Of a stretch of 64,000 nucleotides of DNA, positions 9,430 to 18,654 are shown piece after piece. A program made the translations under genes and the position numbers. The DNA comes from Niabella insulamsoli (GTDB lineage Bacteria; Bacteroidota; Bacteroidia; Chitinophagales; Chitinophagaceae): NCBI RefSeq assembly GCF_039652435.2, contig NZ_CP190246.1, positions 2,480,001 to 2,544,000 on the forward strand, written 5' to 3'. Below the pieces are notes generated by a model. The model worked only from the letters and a program-made list of their open reading frames with translations, ran no database searches and was not told the DNA's origin. The stretch's first letter is position 1. Each line of letters opens with the position of its first letter.

Positions 9430-10116
9430 ATGAATACTAAATATATCTACTGCCTCTGTTTCATTGCACTTGTACTATTTGCCTCCTGCCGAAAATGGGA
9501 TGAATTTAAAAAGTTCGTCTCGGAGGGAGAAAGAATCTACACGGGAAAACTCGATTCAGTAAAAATTTACTCAGGAAAAAACAGGGTCAGGCTCACTGGC
9601 ATGATTAAGTCAGACCCCAAAGTAAAATATATGAAGGTGACCTGGCGCGACGATATGGATTCGGCAATCTTCAATATTCGACGGACCGAAAGCGCTTCCA
9701 TATATATCGACACGATTATCAACGTGTCAGATGAAGGGATTATGAATTTTAAAATTCGCACTTACGATGAGGACAATAACCCTTCTGTTGCGGTAAACGC
9801 CGTCGGCACTTCGTACGGCGCCATTTACCGAAGCAAACTAACGGCCAGAAACATTTTGTCTAAATCATTTGCGGCGAATCAAACTACTATTACGTGGCAA
9901 ACCATGGATCCCTTTTTGGGGCCTGAGTACACCGAAATTTTATACGCTCAAAACGGCGAAGCCGCTGTATTGCAAACGCCGGTTAGTGCTCCCAAATCTG
10001 TATTGGTTGGATTCGATATAAGAAACGAGGGTTTTGAATACCGAACCATTTACCGGCCCGACTCCACCAGCATTGACACTTTTGCCACGCCATTTGTATA
10101 CGTGCCCAAAAACTAA
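9430..10116 (+). CDS. DUF4998-type lipoprotein, short form (cassette 1)
   Basis: 228 residues with lipobox Cys 20 (FASCRKWDE). Two fibronectin-like/DUF4998 beta domains follow: the first starts at YTGKLDSVKIYSGKNRVRL and the second at about 125-228. Its counterpart in cassette 2 (21872-23101) is 409 residues and carries an extra C-terminal discoidin-like domain that is absent here, so this protein is either a naturally short form or has lost that domain. It is presumably a surface-exposed accessory of the SusC/D complex. The start at 9430 follows a duplicated ATGAAAAA context and gives the full signal peptide. Confidence 0.75.
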   Translation: MNTKYIYCLCFIALVLFASCRKWDEFKKFVSEGERIYTGKLDSVKIYSGKNRVRLTGMIKSDPKVKYMKVTWRDDMDSAIFNIRRTESASIYIDTIINVSDEGIMNFKIRTYDEDNNPSVAVNAVGTSYGAIYRSKLTARNILSKSFAANQTTITWQTMDPFLGPEYTEILYAQNGEAAVLQTPVSAPKSVLVGFDIRNEGFEYRTIYRPDSTSIDTFATPFVYVPKN

Positions 10117-10210
10117 ACACCTTCATTAACAGAGGACATTTCAAATAAAAGAAAGCGAATTGATCTCACGGCAACGCGACTGAAAACAAAGACGCGCCAA
10201 GAGCTACATC

Positions 10211-10242
10211 AAAAAGGAGCCAGAAGTATGTGGCTCTTTTTT
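10211..10242. terminator. Bidirectional terminator between convergent genes
   Basis: A 12-bp stem (AAAAAGGAGCCA against TGGCTCTTTTTT, with one G-T pair) closes an 8-base loop. It sits between the plus-strand lipoprotein gene ending at 10116 and the minus-strand glycosidase ending at 10268, and serves both. It is a sister of the terminator at 2628-2661. Confidence 0.8.
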
Positions 10243-10267
10243 GGTTGTGATTGGTTACTCAGTAATA

Positions 10268-12472
10268 TTACAATTCAACCAGCTCAACCCAAATAGCATC
10301 TTTCGGTGCGGCGGTTAATTGAAAAGAATTGTCACCGGCGTTGATTTGAGTTAGCTTTTCATGGGTGAGAAAATCACGGATAAGGTAAGATTTATTGGGC
10401 CATTTCAACTTGTCCTTTTCGAAAGTATATCTAAATGATTTCGTTGTATCGAAGTTAACAATGGCGGCAAATATTGTTTTCCCAGGGGAATAGAAGCTCA
10501 GTTGTTGATCTTCCGTAAGGCCATCCGCTACTTTCAATGGGAGAAATGCGCGCGGCCTATCGAAATATTTACATAGGTTAGGATTATTTAAATAGTAATA
10601 TGCTCTTTCTCTAGCGGTACTATCTTCAAAATCAGATCCATCGCCTAGTATGCTGCCCATAATAGCCATGGTAATAAGCCGGACTTTTACATCCTGATCG
10701 CTTATTGGAGGATGTTTTTGGAACTGATGCATAACAACAATATCCATATTTGTAAACGGCCAAAGAGAGCCCTGCATCCACCCGAGATGGGAGGACGTGA
10801 TCATCGACGATGCGGTGCTTCCATAATGCGGAAACGGGGGCAGGTCATTTCGTAAATGCGAATACACATCAGTTGAAAGGAATCGAACATGCGCAAACTG
10901 ACTGGGAAAAATCGGTGATATTGCCTGCGTAATAAAAATGTCAGGGCCCAGCATGGAGTCTATAAGATGTTTCAACATTTTCATCCCTGAATGGTAGGCC
11001 TGCAACCCAGACCGGACGGTTCTATCATATCGAGTTGTGGATTCCAATGCACCTGCTGTTAAAAAATCTATTTTTAAAAACCTGGCGGCGACTGCACGAG
11101 CCTTTTTCAATTCGCCTAAAATGCGTTCACGGGTAGCAGGATGTGTGGGATCCAAGGGAAATGCGCCGAAGTCACCGTCTTTATATACAATCGTATGCCC
11201 GCTGCTGTCTTTGAGCGTAACATCACGAATATTATAATTTGTATACTGAAGCTTATCTTTATTCACCGATGATTTCCACGTCCAAACTGCAAAAGGAATA
11301 AAATAAAAACCCACTTCCTGGCCATTCTGAACACAATGCTGCCGAATAGATTTCAACACATCTTCGGTGTATATACCTTGATCATAAGAGTCGATGCTGA
11401 TATATATCTTTTTATCCTTGGAAAAATTTTTTAGTGACGCAATGAAGTCGGAAATCCCCATTACTTCGTCGGGCATCATCTGCTTTTCATATCCTAATAC
11501 ACCCTCCACACCGAAACTGTTCCAGTAAAACGGCGCAGATTTATGCCATGGAAGGCTTCCATGTAAAGCAGCGTTCGCCCATCCATATACTCGAAAAGCT
11601 TCAGTACGACTTTTTAATCCACAAACAAAAATTTGCGGCCCTACAACGGTTTGCCCCTTCATCGGACCATGTGCAACGACATCATGCGTACCATCGTTCC
11701 CACCGAACTCAGCACGCAGCCGCTTATTATCTGGTACGGCGGCCCCACCATAAACCGCGAACGAATCAATGACGTTTTTTTTCTCCGACAAAACATAATG
11801 TATACCAGTCTTCCAAAAATCATGGCTTACACTTCCGACGACAACGCCAGAAAGTAAATCCCGGTCATATAAAGATGAAAAATTATAGCCCGTTCCGCGT
11901 ACCTGACCAGCACCCCAACCTACCGTAAGCAGCTTAGTCCAATTGTCATTATCAAACGGCATATCAAGAATTCGAGGCTCATTTCCTTTTACGTAACCTG
12001 TTCCGGCGTACTGTTTGGAAAGCACTAAGGGGCTTATATAATTTACCTCCAGAGACTGGCCGCTTACTGAGCGTATTTCTAACCCCAATAAGAAAAAGGG
12101 CTTGTCTTTGTAAATATTTAGGGTGTGCAGCATCTGAACAGAACTACCATCCTGTTCATGTAAAATTCGCAACTGCTGCCCCTGGCCTATCTTGTCAGCC
12201 AAACTAATGACATAGACTGTATGTCGTTTAAATTCGCTCGAATTATAAATCTCGCCAGAAATCTCCTTGATACTGGCAGTTATATTTTTAAGATAGCTTC
12301 CATCTTCAAAATAGGAGTTTACACTTCCGGTATTTCTGTCGATAACCAACCGATAGTGGTGCGATCGAACAACGACGCTATCTTTATATGTTGAGGTCAC
12401 CTGGGCTGCTACATTCCCGTGCATGGAAAAAAACAGCACACAATAAATAAAAAATAGAAATTTCATTTTCAT
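10268..12472 (-). CDS. Secreted clan GH-D glycosidase (alpha-galactosidase-like)
   Basis: 734 residues with a signal peptide ending near VAAQ (about residue 24). An N-terminal beta-sandwich (about 25-300) precedes a TIM-barrel region. There, FLKIDFLTAGALE places a likely nucleophile at D469, and RFLSTDVY places a likely acid/base at D535, the spacing and K-x-D / R-x-x-S-x-D style of clan GH-D (GH27/GH36/GH31). A small C-terminal beta domain ends the protein. It does not have the GH36 KWD and SDNTDP motifs of the protein encoded at 27442-29628, so it is a distinct family member. It probably releases alpha-linked galactose or a related sugar in the periplasm. It is divergent from the regulator gene, sharing a 151-base intergenic region. 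The exact family is uncertain. Confidence 0.65.
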   Translation of the reverse strand: MKMKFLFFIYCVLFFSMHGNVAAQVTSTYKDSVVVRSHHYRLVIDRNTGSVNSYFEDGSYLKNITASIKEISGEIYNSSEFKRHTVYVISLADKIGQGQQLRILHEQDGSSVQMLHTLNIYKDKPFFLLGLEIRSVSGQSLEVNYISPLVLSKQYAGTGYVKGNEPRILDMPFDNDNWTKLLTVGWGAGQVRGTGYNFSSLYDRDLLSGVVVGSVSHDFWKTGIHYVLSEKKNVIDSFAVYGGAAVPDNKRLRAEFGGNDGTHDVVAHGPMKGQTVVGPQIFVCGLKSRTEAFRVYGWANAALHGSLPWHKSAPFYWNSFGVEGVLGYEKQMMPDEVMGISDFIASLKNFSKDKKIYISIDSYDQGIYTEDVLKSIRQHCVQNGQEVGFYFIPFAVWTWKSSVNKDKLQYTNYNIRDVTLKDSSGHTIVYKDGDFGAFPLDPTHPATRERILGELKKARAVAARFLKIDFLTAGALESTTRYDRTVRSGLQAYHSGMKMLKHLIDSMLGPDIFITQAISPIFPSQFAHVRFLSTDVYSHLRNDLPPFPHYGSTASSMITSSHLGWMQGSLWPFTNMDIVVMHQFQKHPPISDQDVKVRLITMAIMGSILGDGSDFEDSTARERAYYYLNNPNLCKYFDRPRAFLPLKVADGLTEDQQLSFYSPGKTIFAAIVNFDTTKSFRYTFEKDKLKWPNKSYLIRDFLTHEKLTQINAGDNSFQLTAAPKDAIWVELVEL

Positions 12473-12550
12473 ATACCAATCTGTGCTTGGCAGCGGACAT
12501 TTAAAAACGTCGCGTGCGCCAATAAAATTTAAATAGGCAAGATAAAAAAA

Positions 12551-12579
12551 ATTATACTAATAGAATAGTATAGTATAAT
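12551..12579. promoter_or_regulatory. Inverted repeat with TATAG motif upstream of the GntR-type regulator
   Basis: ATTATACTA at 12551-12559 is repeated in perfect inverted form as TAGTATAAT at 12571-12579. The right part contains ATAGTATAGTATA, which recurs at the susC promoter (15323-15340). It lies between the divergent glycosidase and regulator genes, 45 bases before the regulator start. The likely role is the operator for autoregulation by the adjacent GntR-type protein. Confidence 0.55.
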
Positions 12580-12623
12580 TTTACACCGCCTAAGCAGTTT
12601 TTTCTGCGTTAAACAATAAGGAG

Positions 12624-13640
12624 ATGCAAAGTGTATACGATCATATTAAGGAAATGGAAAATATTCATGGGCTTTCTAAACATGAACAGTTTGTTCAGGG
12701 TTTTTTAAACGCTGTGGACAATAAAGCTATTTTGAAAGGCGATATGCTACCCTCTGTCAATAACCTTATTAGTGAATTGGGGTTCGCCAGGGAAACGATA
12801 GCAAAAGCCTATAAGGAACTGGTGAGCCGCGGCATTGTTGAATCTAAAAATCGTATTGGCTTTTTTTTGGCAAAAGATAATACTCGGAACCAAGTACGGA
12901 TAGCGTTGGTCATCTTTGCCTTTGATAGTTTTCAGGAGGTTTTTTATAAAACATTCCGAGACCGGCTGGGTAAACAAACACATATTGATATATTTTTTCA
13001 TCATAACAATATCGATATTTTTGAAAGTATTATCGACCGTGTTCGTGGCAAATACGGAATGTATGTGGTAGCGCCCATCCCTCATAAAAAGTCGGTATCA
13101 ATCCTCAATACAATACCGACGGAAAAACTATTGATGATTGATCGCTATATCCCTTTTAACAGTCGTGTATCGTATGTCACCCAGGAATTTTTTCAATCTT
13201 CCTATGCTGCTTTTGCTCAATTGGCGCCCGCAATTAAGCGGTTTAAAAAAATGTTTTATTATCATCGACCCAATGCTGATACACCCGAGGAAATTTTACT
13301 TGCCTTTCAAAAATTCGTTAAAGATTTCAAGATAAAACATAGTATTTTACCGGAATACATCCCGGGCTCCATAGAAGCCGGTTACGTTTACTTTACCATC
13401 AACAACGCTGAGTTATGGATGATGCTAAAAGATGCAAAGCAAAAAAAACTAAAACTGGGAAAGGACGTAGGCTTTCTTTCGCACAACGATGAGATTGTTA
13501 AAGAAATAATATTTGATGGCATCACCACCTACTCCACCAGTTTTGAAAATATGGCCGAAAAAGCGGCATCATTTATTGTGGATCGTAAAATAATACAGGA
13601 AACCATTCCTACTATTTTAATAAGAAGAGGCTCCTTATAG
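12624..13640 (+). CDS. GntR-family transcriptional regulator with periplasmic-binding-protein-like sensor
   Basis: 338 residues. A winged-helix domain of GntR type occupies about 15-85, with the hallmark LPSVNNLISELGFARETIAKAYKEL and the wing SRGIVESKNRIGFFLA. The C-terminal part (about 90-338) starts with RIALVIFAFDSF and resembles LacI-type sugar-binding sensor domains. Such chimeric regulators in Bacteroidota control carbohydrate loci in response to a small sugar. It is followed 17 bases on by a symporter gene and lies between two SusCD cassettes. A shared TATAG motif at its own upstream region and at the second susC promoter suggests it controls both. Whether it activates or represses is inferred only from operator position. 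Confidence 0.85.
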   Translation: MQSVYDHIKEMENIHGLSKHEQFVQGFLNAVDNKAILKGDMLPSVNNLISELGFARETIAKAYKELVSRGIVESKNRIGFFLAKDNTRNQVRIALVIFAFDSFQEVFYKTFRDRLGKQTHIDIFFHHNNIDIFESIIDRVRGKYGMYVVAPIPHKKSVSILNTIPTEKLLMIDRYIPFNSRVSYVTQEFFQSSYAAFAQLAPAIKRFKKMFYYHRPNADTPEEILLAFQKFVKDFKIKHSILPEYIPGSIEAGYVYFTINNAELWMMLKDAKQKKLKLGKDVGFLSHNDEIVKEIIFDGITTYSTSFENMAEKAASFIVDRKIIQETIPTILIRRGSL

Positions 13641-13657
13641 CCCTCAAATTTGAAATT

Positions 13658-15241
13658 ATGTTTATCAGCTTTTTCTTATTATTAGCAATTGCTGCGGGCA
13701 TTACGATACGATCCATACGCAAGCAAAGCCAGACATCGGTCGGACATTACCTGGGTAGTAGAAGCCTTACATTTTGGATGGTAGGCTCATCCCTTTTTCT
13801 AACAAATATGAGCGCCAATCAATTTGTCGGGGAAAATGAATTTGTATATACTAACAATATGTCCGTAATGTGTTGGGGCATGAGCTCGATCTTTGCTATG
13901 GTTCTTGTATCTGAGTTCCTAATGCCTGTTTACCTTCGCATAGGCGCTATAACAACACCCGATTTTTTAGGTCTGAGATTTGACCGTCAAACCCAGCGAC
14001 TGGTGTCTCTTATTTTTTTATTAAGCTATGCCGTCAATCTGATACCAGCTGTGCTATACGGCTGTGCTGTAGCCATGAACGGCATATTCCGGTTAGATAT
14101 GAAATTAGGCATTGACTATTTTACAACTATCAGATTACTCGTAGCTTTTATCGGAATTACGGGTTGTTTGTATGCTGTACTGGGAGGCTTGAAAGCAATT
14201 ACTATTACTGATATGGTTCAAGGAGTGGGAATGGTAGCCGGTGGCATTTTTATCACCTGGATTGGCTTAAAGTTTGTAGGGAACGGAGATCCGGCAACAG
14301 GCATTAAAACGCTGCTGAGCACAAATAGAGAACATTTAAATGCGATCGGAGGACCCAAGGAACCCATCCCCTTCTCTACACTTTTTACAGGGATGCTACT
14401 TATCAACATCTATTATTGGGGAATGGAACAATACATTGTCCAGCAATCATTGGGCGCGCGAAATCTTGCTGAAAGTCAAAAAGGCATATCCCTGGCCTGC
14501 GTCGGAAAAATATTCGCACCCATTTTACTGAACGTACCTGGGCTGATCGCCTTACAATTATTCCCGAAAATTCAAAATACTGCCGAAGTGTTTCCCAAAA
14601 TGGTAACAGACACCCTACCGACACTAATGGCCGGTTTTATTGCTGCTATCGTTTTTGGTGGCGCATTGAGCACCTTCAACGCCGGCCTGAACAGCATCGG
14701 AACGTTATTTACGATGAATTTATACAAGCCGTGGTCAGAAAAGAGAAAAAAAAGTATCGAAGAAAAAGATCTTGTTAAAAAAGGAAGAATGGTGCAGGTT
14801 ACCGTAACATTTATTGCAATATTTTGCTCGCCATATATAATGTTTTTCAGCGACGGATTTTATAACTATCTCCAAAAGGTTTCGAGTTACTTTAGCGTGC
14901 CCGTTTTTACAATCATGTTAATCGGCCTTACCACTCGAAAAGTGCCGGCAATAGCAGCTAAAATTGGTTTGGCCTTTTTTGTAACAAGCTACGTCTGCAC
15001 CCAATTTTTTATTAAAACCGGGTTACATTATCTGCATGTGTTGGCGGTTCTTTTTGTACTAACTAGTTTGCTGATGTTATTAATCGGCCGGATAAAACCG
15101 CGCCAACACCCCTACTTTTTGGAAAATAAGGCAATGGTAAGCCTTAGACCTTGGCGTCAACGCTATTTTTACTACGTCGTGCTATTAGGAATGATGATCG
15201 CGATGTTTCTCCTATTTTCCCCGGTTGGAGTTGCTGAATAA
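13658..15241 (+). CDS. Sodium:solute symporter (SSS family, probably sugar)
   Basis: 527 residues with roughly 13-14 hydrophobic segments. The N-terminal features are typical of the SSS family: VGHYLGSRSLTFWMVGSSLFLTNMSANQFVGENE (the first discontinuous helix), YAVLGGLKAITITDMVQG, and FGGALSTFNAGLNSIGTLF, a core sodium-site stretch. It should take a monosaccharide released in the periplasm across the inner membrane with sodium. The gene is directly behind the sugar-sensing regulator and ahead of the second SusC cassette, which supports galactose, fucose or a similar sugar as cargo. Cargo is an inference from context. Confidence 0.88.
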   Translation: MFISFFLLLAIAAGITIRSIRKQSQTSVGHYLGSRSLTFWMVGSSLFLTNMSANQFVGENEFVYTNNMSVMCWGMSSIFAMVLVSEFLMPVYLRIGAITTPDFLGLRFDRQTQRLVSLIFLLSYAVNLIPAVLYGCAVAMNGIFRLDMKLGIDYFTTIRLLVAFIGITGCLYAVLGGLKAITITDMVQGVGMVAGGIFITWIGLKFVGNGDPATGIKTLLSTNREHLNAIGGPKEPIPFSTLFTGMLLINIYYWGMEQYIVQQSLGARNLAESQKGISLACVGKIFAPILLNVPGLIALQLFPKIQNTAEVFPKMVTDTLPTLMAGFIAAIVFGGALSTFNAGLNSIGTLFTMNLYKPWSEKRKKSIEEKDLVKKGRMVQVTVTFIAIFCSPYIMFFSDGFYNYLQKVSSYFSVPVFTIMLIGLTTRKVPAIAAKIGLAFFVTSYVCTQFFIKTGLHYLHVLAVLFVLTSLLMLLIGRIKPRQHPYFLENKAMVSLRPWRQRYFYYVVLLGMMIAMFLLFSPVGVAE

Positions 15242-15290
15242 ATCAATGGCATATCGAATTTTTTAATCACGACCAGCCTTTTAAAAAAAA

Positions 15291-15340
15291 TTTGGTAATG
15301 TAAAATTTAATATTACATTTGGTATAGTATAGTATAGTAC
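15291..15340 (+). promoter_or_regulatory. Bacteroidota-type promoter with tandem TATAG repeats over the start point (susC, cassette 2)
   Basis: TTTG at 15291-15294 and TACATTTG at 15314-15321 are separated by exactly 19 bases, matching the TTTG-N19-TAnnTTTG consensus of the primary sigma factor of Bacteroidota. Directly behind the -7 box, 15323-15340 carries TATAG three times in tandem plus TAC, so the repeats cover the expected start of transcription (about 15327). The same motif occurs at 12565-12577 upstream of the GntR-type gene. This placement fits a repressor-binding site. Confidence 0.65.
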
Positions 15341-15386
15341 AGATTGCTTTTACTGATTGCCTGACTAATTTAATAATTGCTTAAAA

Positions 15387-18300
15387 ATGAATAACCGTTT
15401 GCCATGTTTTTTGGAAAGGACTGCGTGTTTTTTTCTAACCCGTGCCGCAATGGCGCTCAGCTTTCTCCTGTTCGGCCTTCTCACCCATGCCCAAACCAGG
15501 CCCATTATAGGTACGGTTAATGACAGTTCTGGTAAAGCTATGGATGGAGTTAATGTTACCATCGTCAACAAACAAAAGGCCGGGACAACGACCGACAAAA
15601 ATGGTCGCTTTGTTTTGGAAGTAAACAATGGCGACTCACTTCGGTTTTCCTATGTTGGCTATAGCGATGAAACGGCATTTATTTCGGCCGGCACCCAAAC
15701 AATCGACATCATCCTTTCCCAGACCATATTTCAGGCCGGAGATGAAGTCATTGTAACCGCCTTCGGTCGCAGAGAACGAAAAGAAGCAGTTGTTGGTTCT
15801 GTAACTACCATTCAGCCCGCTGAGCTAAAAATCCCAGCCAGCAATCTTACGAATGCGATGGCAGGTAAAATTGCCGGTGTCATTTCTTTTCAAAGAGGAG
15901 GTCAGCCGGGGCTTGACAACTCCAATTTCTTCATCCGGGGAGTAACAACGCTGGGGTACAGCGCCAGTCCACTAATTTTGGTGGACAATATTGAACTTTC
16001 GGCGAACGACCTCGCCAGGCTACAAGTAGATGATATCGCCAGTTTTTCTATACTTAAAGATGCCAGCGCAGCAGCGCTTTATGGTGCCCGGGGCGCAAAC
16101 GGCGTCATTCTGGTTACAACGAAAGACGGTAAGATGGGCAAAGCAAAGGTTGATCTTAGAGTTGAGTCCGCTTATTCCATGCCAACCAAAAACATTGCGC
16201 TTTCAGATCCCATCACCTACATGAAATTGTACAATGAGGCCCTGACGACCCGTAATCCCTTGGCTACACCAAAATATGATCAGAATAAAATATTGGGCAC
16301 CCAAAGCACGCTGAATGGTGCGGGGGGCGTCAGCCCCTATGTTTACCCGGCTGTAAACTGGATGAATGAACTTTTTAAGGAAAGGACGTCAACCCAGCGG
16401 GCCAATTTTAGCGTCAGCGGTGGCAACCTCAATGCCAAATATTACATAGCTGGTTCGTATTCGAAAGACAATGGAATATTACAGGTAAACCCCGTCAACA
16501 ATTTCAATTCAGGAATGAAGTTTGAAAATTACCAGCTAAGAGCAAATACCGGCTTAAAAATCACACCAACCACAGATGTAAACGTAAGGCTGTGGGGAAA
16601 TTTTAACGACTATATTGGTCCCATCTCAAACCAGGGGTCTTCATTTGCAACAGATTTATATTCGCAGGTTTTGCACGCGAGCCCGGTAGATTTCCCTGCG
16701 TATTATTTACCGGACAGCGCCAATCGAAACACACGCCATATCCTTTTCGGAAACAATATTACTAACACCGGAAGCCTTCAAAACAATCCCTATGCGTCGC
16801 TCATGTATGGCTATAAAAGTTTTAATGAGTCCCGCATGTCTGCACAGTTCGAATTAAATCAAAAACTAAGTTTTATTACACCCGGGCTTGCATTTTCAGG
16901 CTTATTCAGCACCAATCGCTATGCTTACTCTGATGTCAGCCGCAACTATCTGCCCTTTTATTACGGGCTACAAAATTATGATATCCAAACCGGCAATTAT
17001 AATTTAACATGGCTTAATAATCAGCCAGGCCAGGCACAGGAATTTTTAAATTTTAACCCGGGGAGCAAAAACGTTAACACATACCTTTATATGCAGGGAA
17101 GGCTCGATTATGACAGGCGGTTTGACAATCATAATGTCACTGCTTCACTGGTCGGGACCAGACAGCAAACGATCAACCCTAACGCGAGCGACCCTTTAAC
17201 CAACGCACCCTCCTTACTCTATTCGCTACCCTTCAGAAATTTAGGTTTTTCTGGAAGAGCGGGCTATTCCTATAATAATAAATATTTTGTTGAATTCAAT
17301 TTTGGCTACAATGGTTCGGAAAGGTTTGCTGCGGACCATAGATGGGGGTTCTTTCCTACAATTGGAGCTGGGTGGGTGGTATCTAACGAGAAATTCTGGG
17401 GCGAAGACATATCCAGTATCATTTCCAGATTCAAGTTAAGGGGCAGCTATGGTATGGTTGGTAATGATAATATCGGAAGCCAGCGTTTTTTTTATCTATC
17501 CAGCGTGCAGCCTAATGGTGGACCGGGAGCGGTATTCGGCACGAATAATTCCATCTCAAAAAACGGAACAGCTATTTATGCCTATCCCAATCCGGACGTC
17601 ACGTGGGAAAAGTCAAAAAAATCCAATATCGCAGTTGAATTAACCTTCTTCGACAAACTTAACGTTGTTGCAGAAGTTTATCAGGAAGACCGATACGATA
17701 TTCTTATCAGGAGGGGCTATATTCCTATCACAGTTGGGATCGAAGGATCTGCTAACAGCAACCTGCAATCTAACTTGGGAACGGCATCCTCAAAAGGCCT
17801 CGACCTGAATTTAAATTATAAGCAAACTATTAATAAAAATTTGTGGGCTTCGGTGCTGGGTAATTTGACGTGGACTTCCAACGAGGTAGGCCATTGGGAG
17901 GAACCGGAATACCTATATGATTATCGATACTACTCCGGACAACCTATTGGACAGCCATTTGGTTATATCGCGGAGCGGTTGTTTGTGGATGATAAAGAAG
18001 CTGCCAACGCGCCCGTTCAGCAGTTTGGCATTTCTTTACCTATTGGCGGAGACATTAAATATCGTGATATAAATGGTGACGGAATAATCAACCAGGACGA
18101 TCAGGTTCCTATAGGCCTGCCTTCTACACCCCAGGTTATCTACGGCTTTGGGTTCTCTGTGGGCTACAAAATATTCGATTTGAGCGCCTTTTTCCAAGGG
18201 TCGGCCAGGTCGTCCTTTTTTATAGATCCGTCATCTGCGACCGATTTCGGTGGTAATCGCTTTGGCACTGCGCCTTTTGTAAATAATGCGCAAATCCTAC

Positions 18301-18635
18301 AGGCTTATGCTGACGATCATTGGTCGGAAGAAAATCAAAATCTTTATGCCCTATGGCCGCGCCTGTCGGTAATCGACATTCCCAACAATCAGCAGCAAAG
18401 TAGCTGGTGGCTGCGTGACGGAACTTTTTTAAGGTTAAAATCAGTGGAGGCAGGCATAACCGTTCCCAAAAAGTGGGCAACTAAAGTGTTTATGGATGAT
18501 GTGCGTCTTTATTTCAGCGGCATGAATCTTTTAACCTTTAGCAAATTCAAACTATGGGATGTTGAGCAGGCAGGCAATGGATTTGCCTACCCTATCCAAA
18601 AGGTATATAACCTGGGCCTTAAACTTAATTTTTAA
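15387..18635 (+). CDS. SusC/RagA-family TonB-linked outer-membrane importer (cassette 2)
   Basis: 1082 residues. The signal peptide is about 1-36 (ending LLTHAQ). It is followed by a carboxypeptidase-D-regulatory-like domain (IIGTVNDSSGKAMDGVNV onward), a TonB-contact stretch (VIVTAFGRRERK), a plug with LILVDNIEL and LYGARGANGVILV, and a barrel ending in LKLNF. It is clearly paralogous to the protein encoded at 3037-6198, sharing SNLTNAMAGK/SNLTNALAGK and many barrel segments. It starts the largest operon of the region, running to 29628. Upstream lies a consensus promoter with a probable operator. Import of oligosaccharides with the SusD at 18655 is expected. Confidence 0.95.
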   Translation: MNNRLPCFLERTACFFLTRAAMALSFLLFGLLTHAQTRPIIGTVNDSSGKAMDGVNVTIVNKQKAGTTTDKNGRFVLEVNNGDSLRFSYVGYSDETAFISAGTQTIDIILSQTIFQAGDEVIVTAFGRRERKEAVVGSVTTIQPAELKIPASNLTNAMAGKIAGVISFQRGGQPGLDNSNFFIRGVTTLGYSASPLILVDNIELSANDLARLQVDDIASFSILKDASAAALYGARGANGVILVTTKDGKMGKAKVDLRVESAYSMPTKNIALSDPITYMKLYNEALTTRNPLATPKYDQNKILGTQSTLNGAGGVSPYVYPAVNWMNELFKERTSTQRANFSVSGGNLNAKYYIAGSYSKDNGILQVNPVNNFNSGMKFENYQLRANTGLKITPTTDVNVRLWGNFNDYIGPISNQGSSFATDLYSQVLHASPVDFPAYYLPDSANRNTRHILFGNNITNTGSLQNNPYASLMYGYKSFNESRMSAQFELNQKLSFITPGLAFSGLFSTNRYAYSDVSRNYLPFYYGLQNYDIQTGNYNLTWLNNQPGQAQEFLNFNPGSKNVNTYLYMQGRLDYDRRFDNHNVTASLVGTRQQTINPNASDPLTNAPSLLYSLPFRNLGFSGRAGYSYNNKYFVEFNFGYNGSERFAADHRWGFFPTIGAGWVVSNEKFWGEDISSIISRFKLRGSYGMVGNDNIGSQRFFYLSSVQPNGGPGAVFGTNNSISKNGTAIYAYPNPDVTWEKSKKSNIAVELTFFDKLNVVAEVYQEDRYDILIRRGYIPITVGIEGSANSNLQSNLGTASSKGLDLNLNYKQTINKNLWASVLGNLTWTSNEVGHWEEPEYLYDYRYYSGQPIGQPFGYIAERLFVDDKEAANAPVQQFGISLPIGGDIKYRDINGDGIINQDDQVPIGLPSTPQVIYGFGFSVGYKIFDLSAFFQGSARSSFFIDPSSATDFGGNRFGTAPFVNNAQILQAYADDHWSEENQNLYALWPRLSVIDIPNNQQQSSWWLRDGTFLRLKSVEAGITVPKKWATKVFMDDVRLYFSGMNLLTFSKFKLWDVEQAGNGFAYPIQKVYNLGLKLNF

Positions 18636-18654
18636 TTCTTTCAAACATTATAAC

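Noticed and set aside
18559..18654. Upstream extension of the second susD into susC
   Set aside because: The extension lacks a signal peptide and overlaps the conserved C-terminus of SusC; the ATG at 18655 gives a complete lipoprotein signal.
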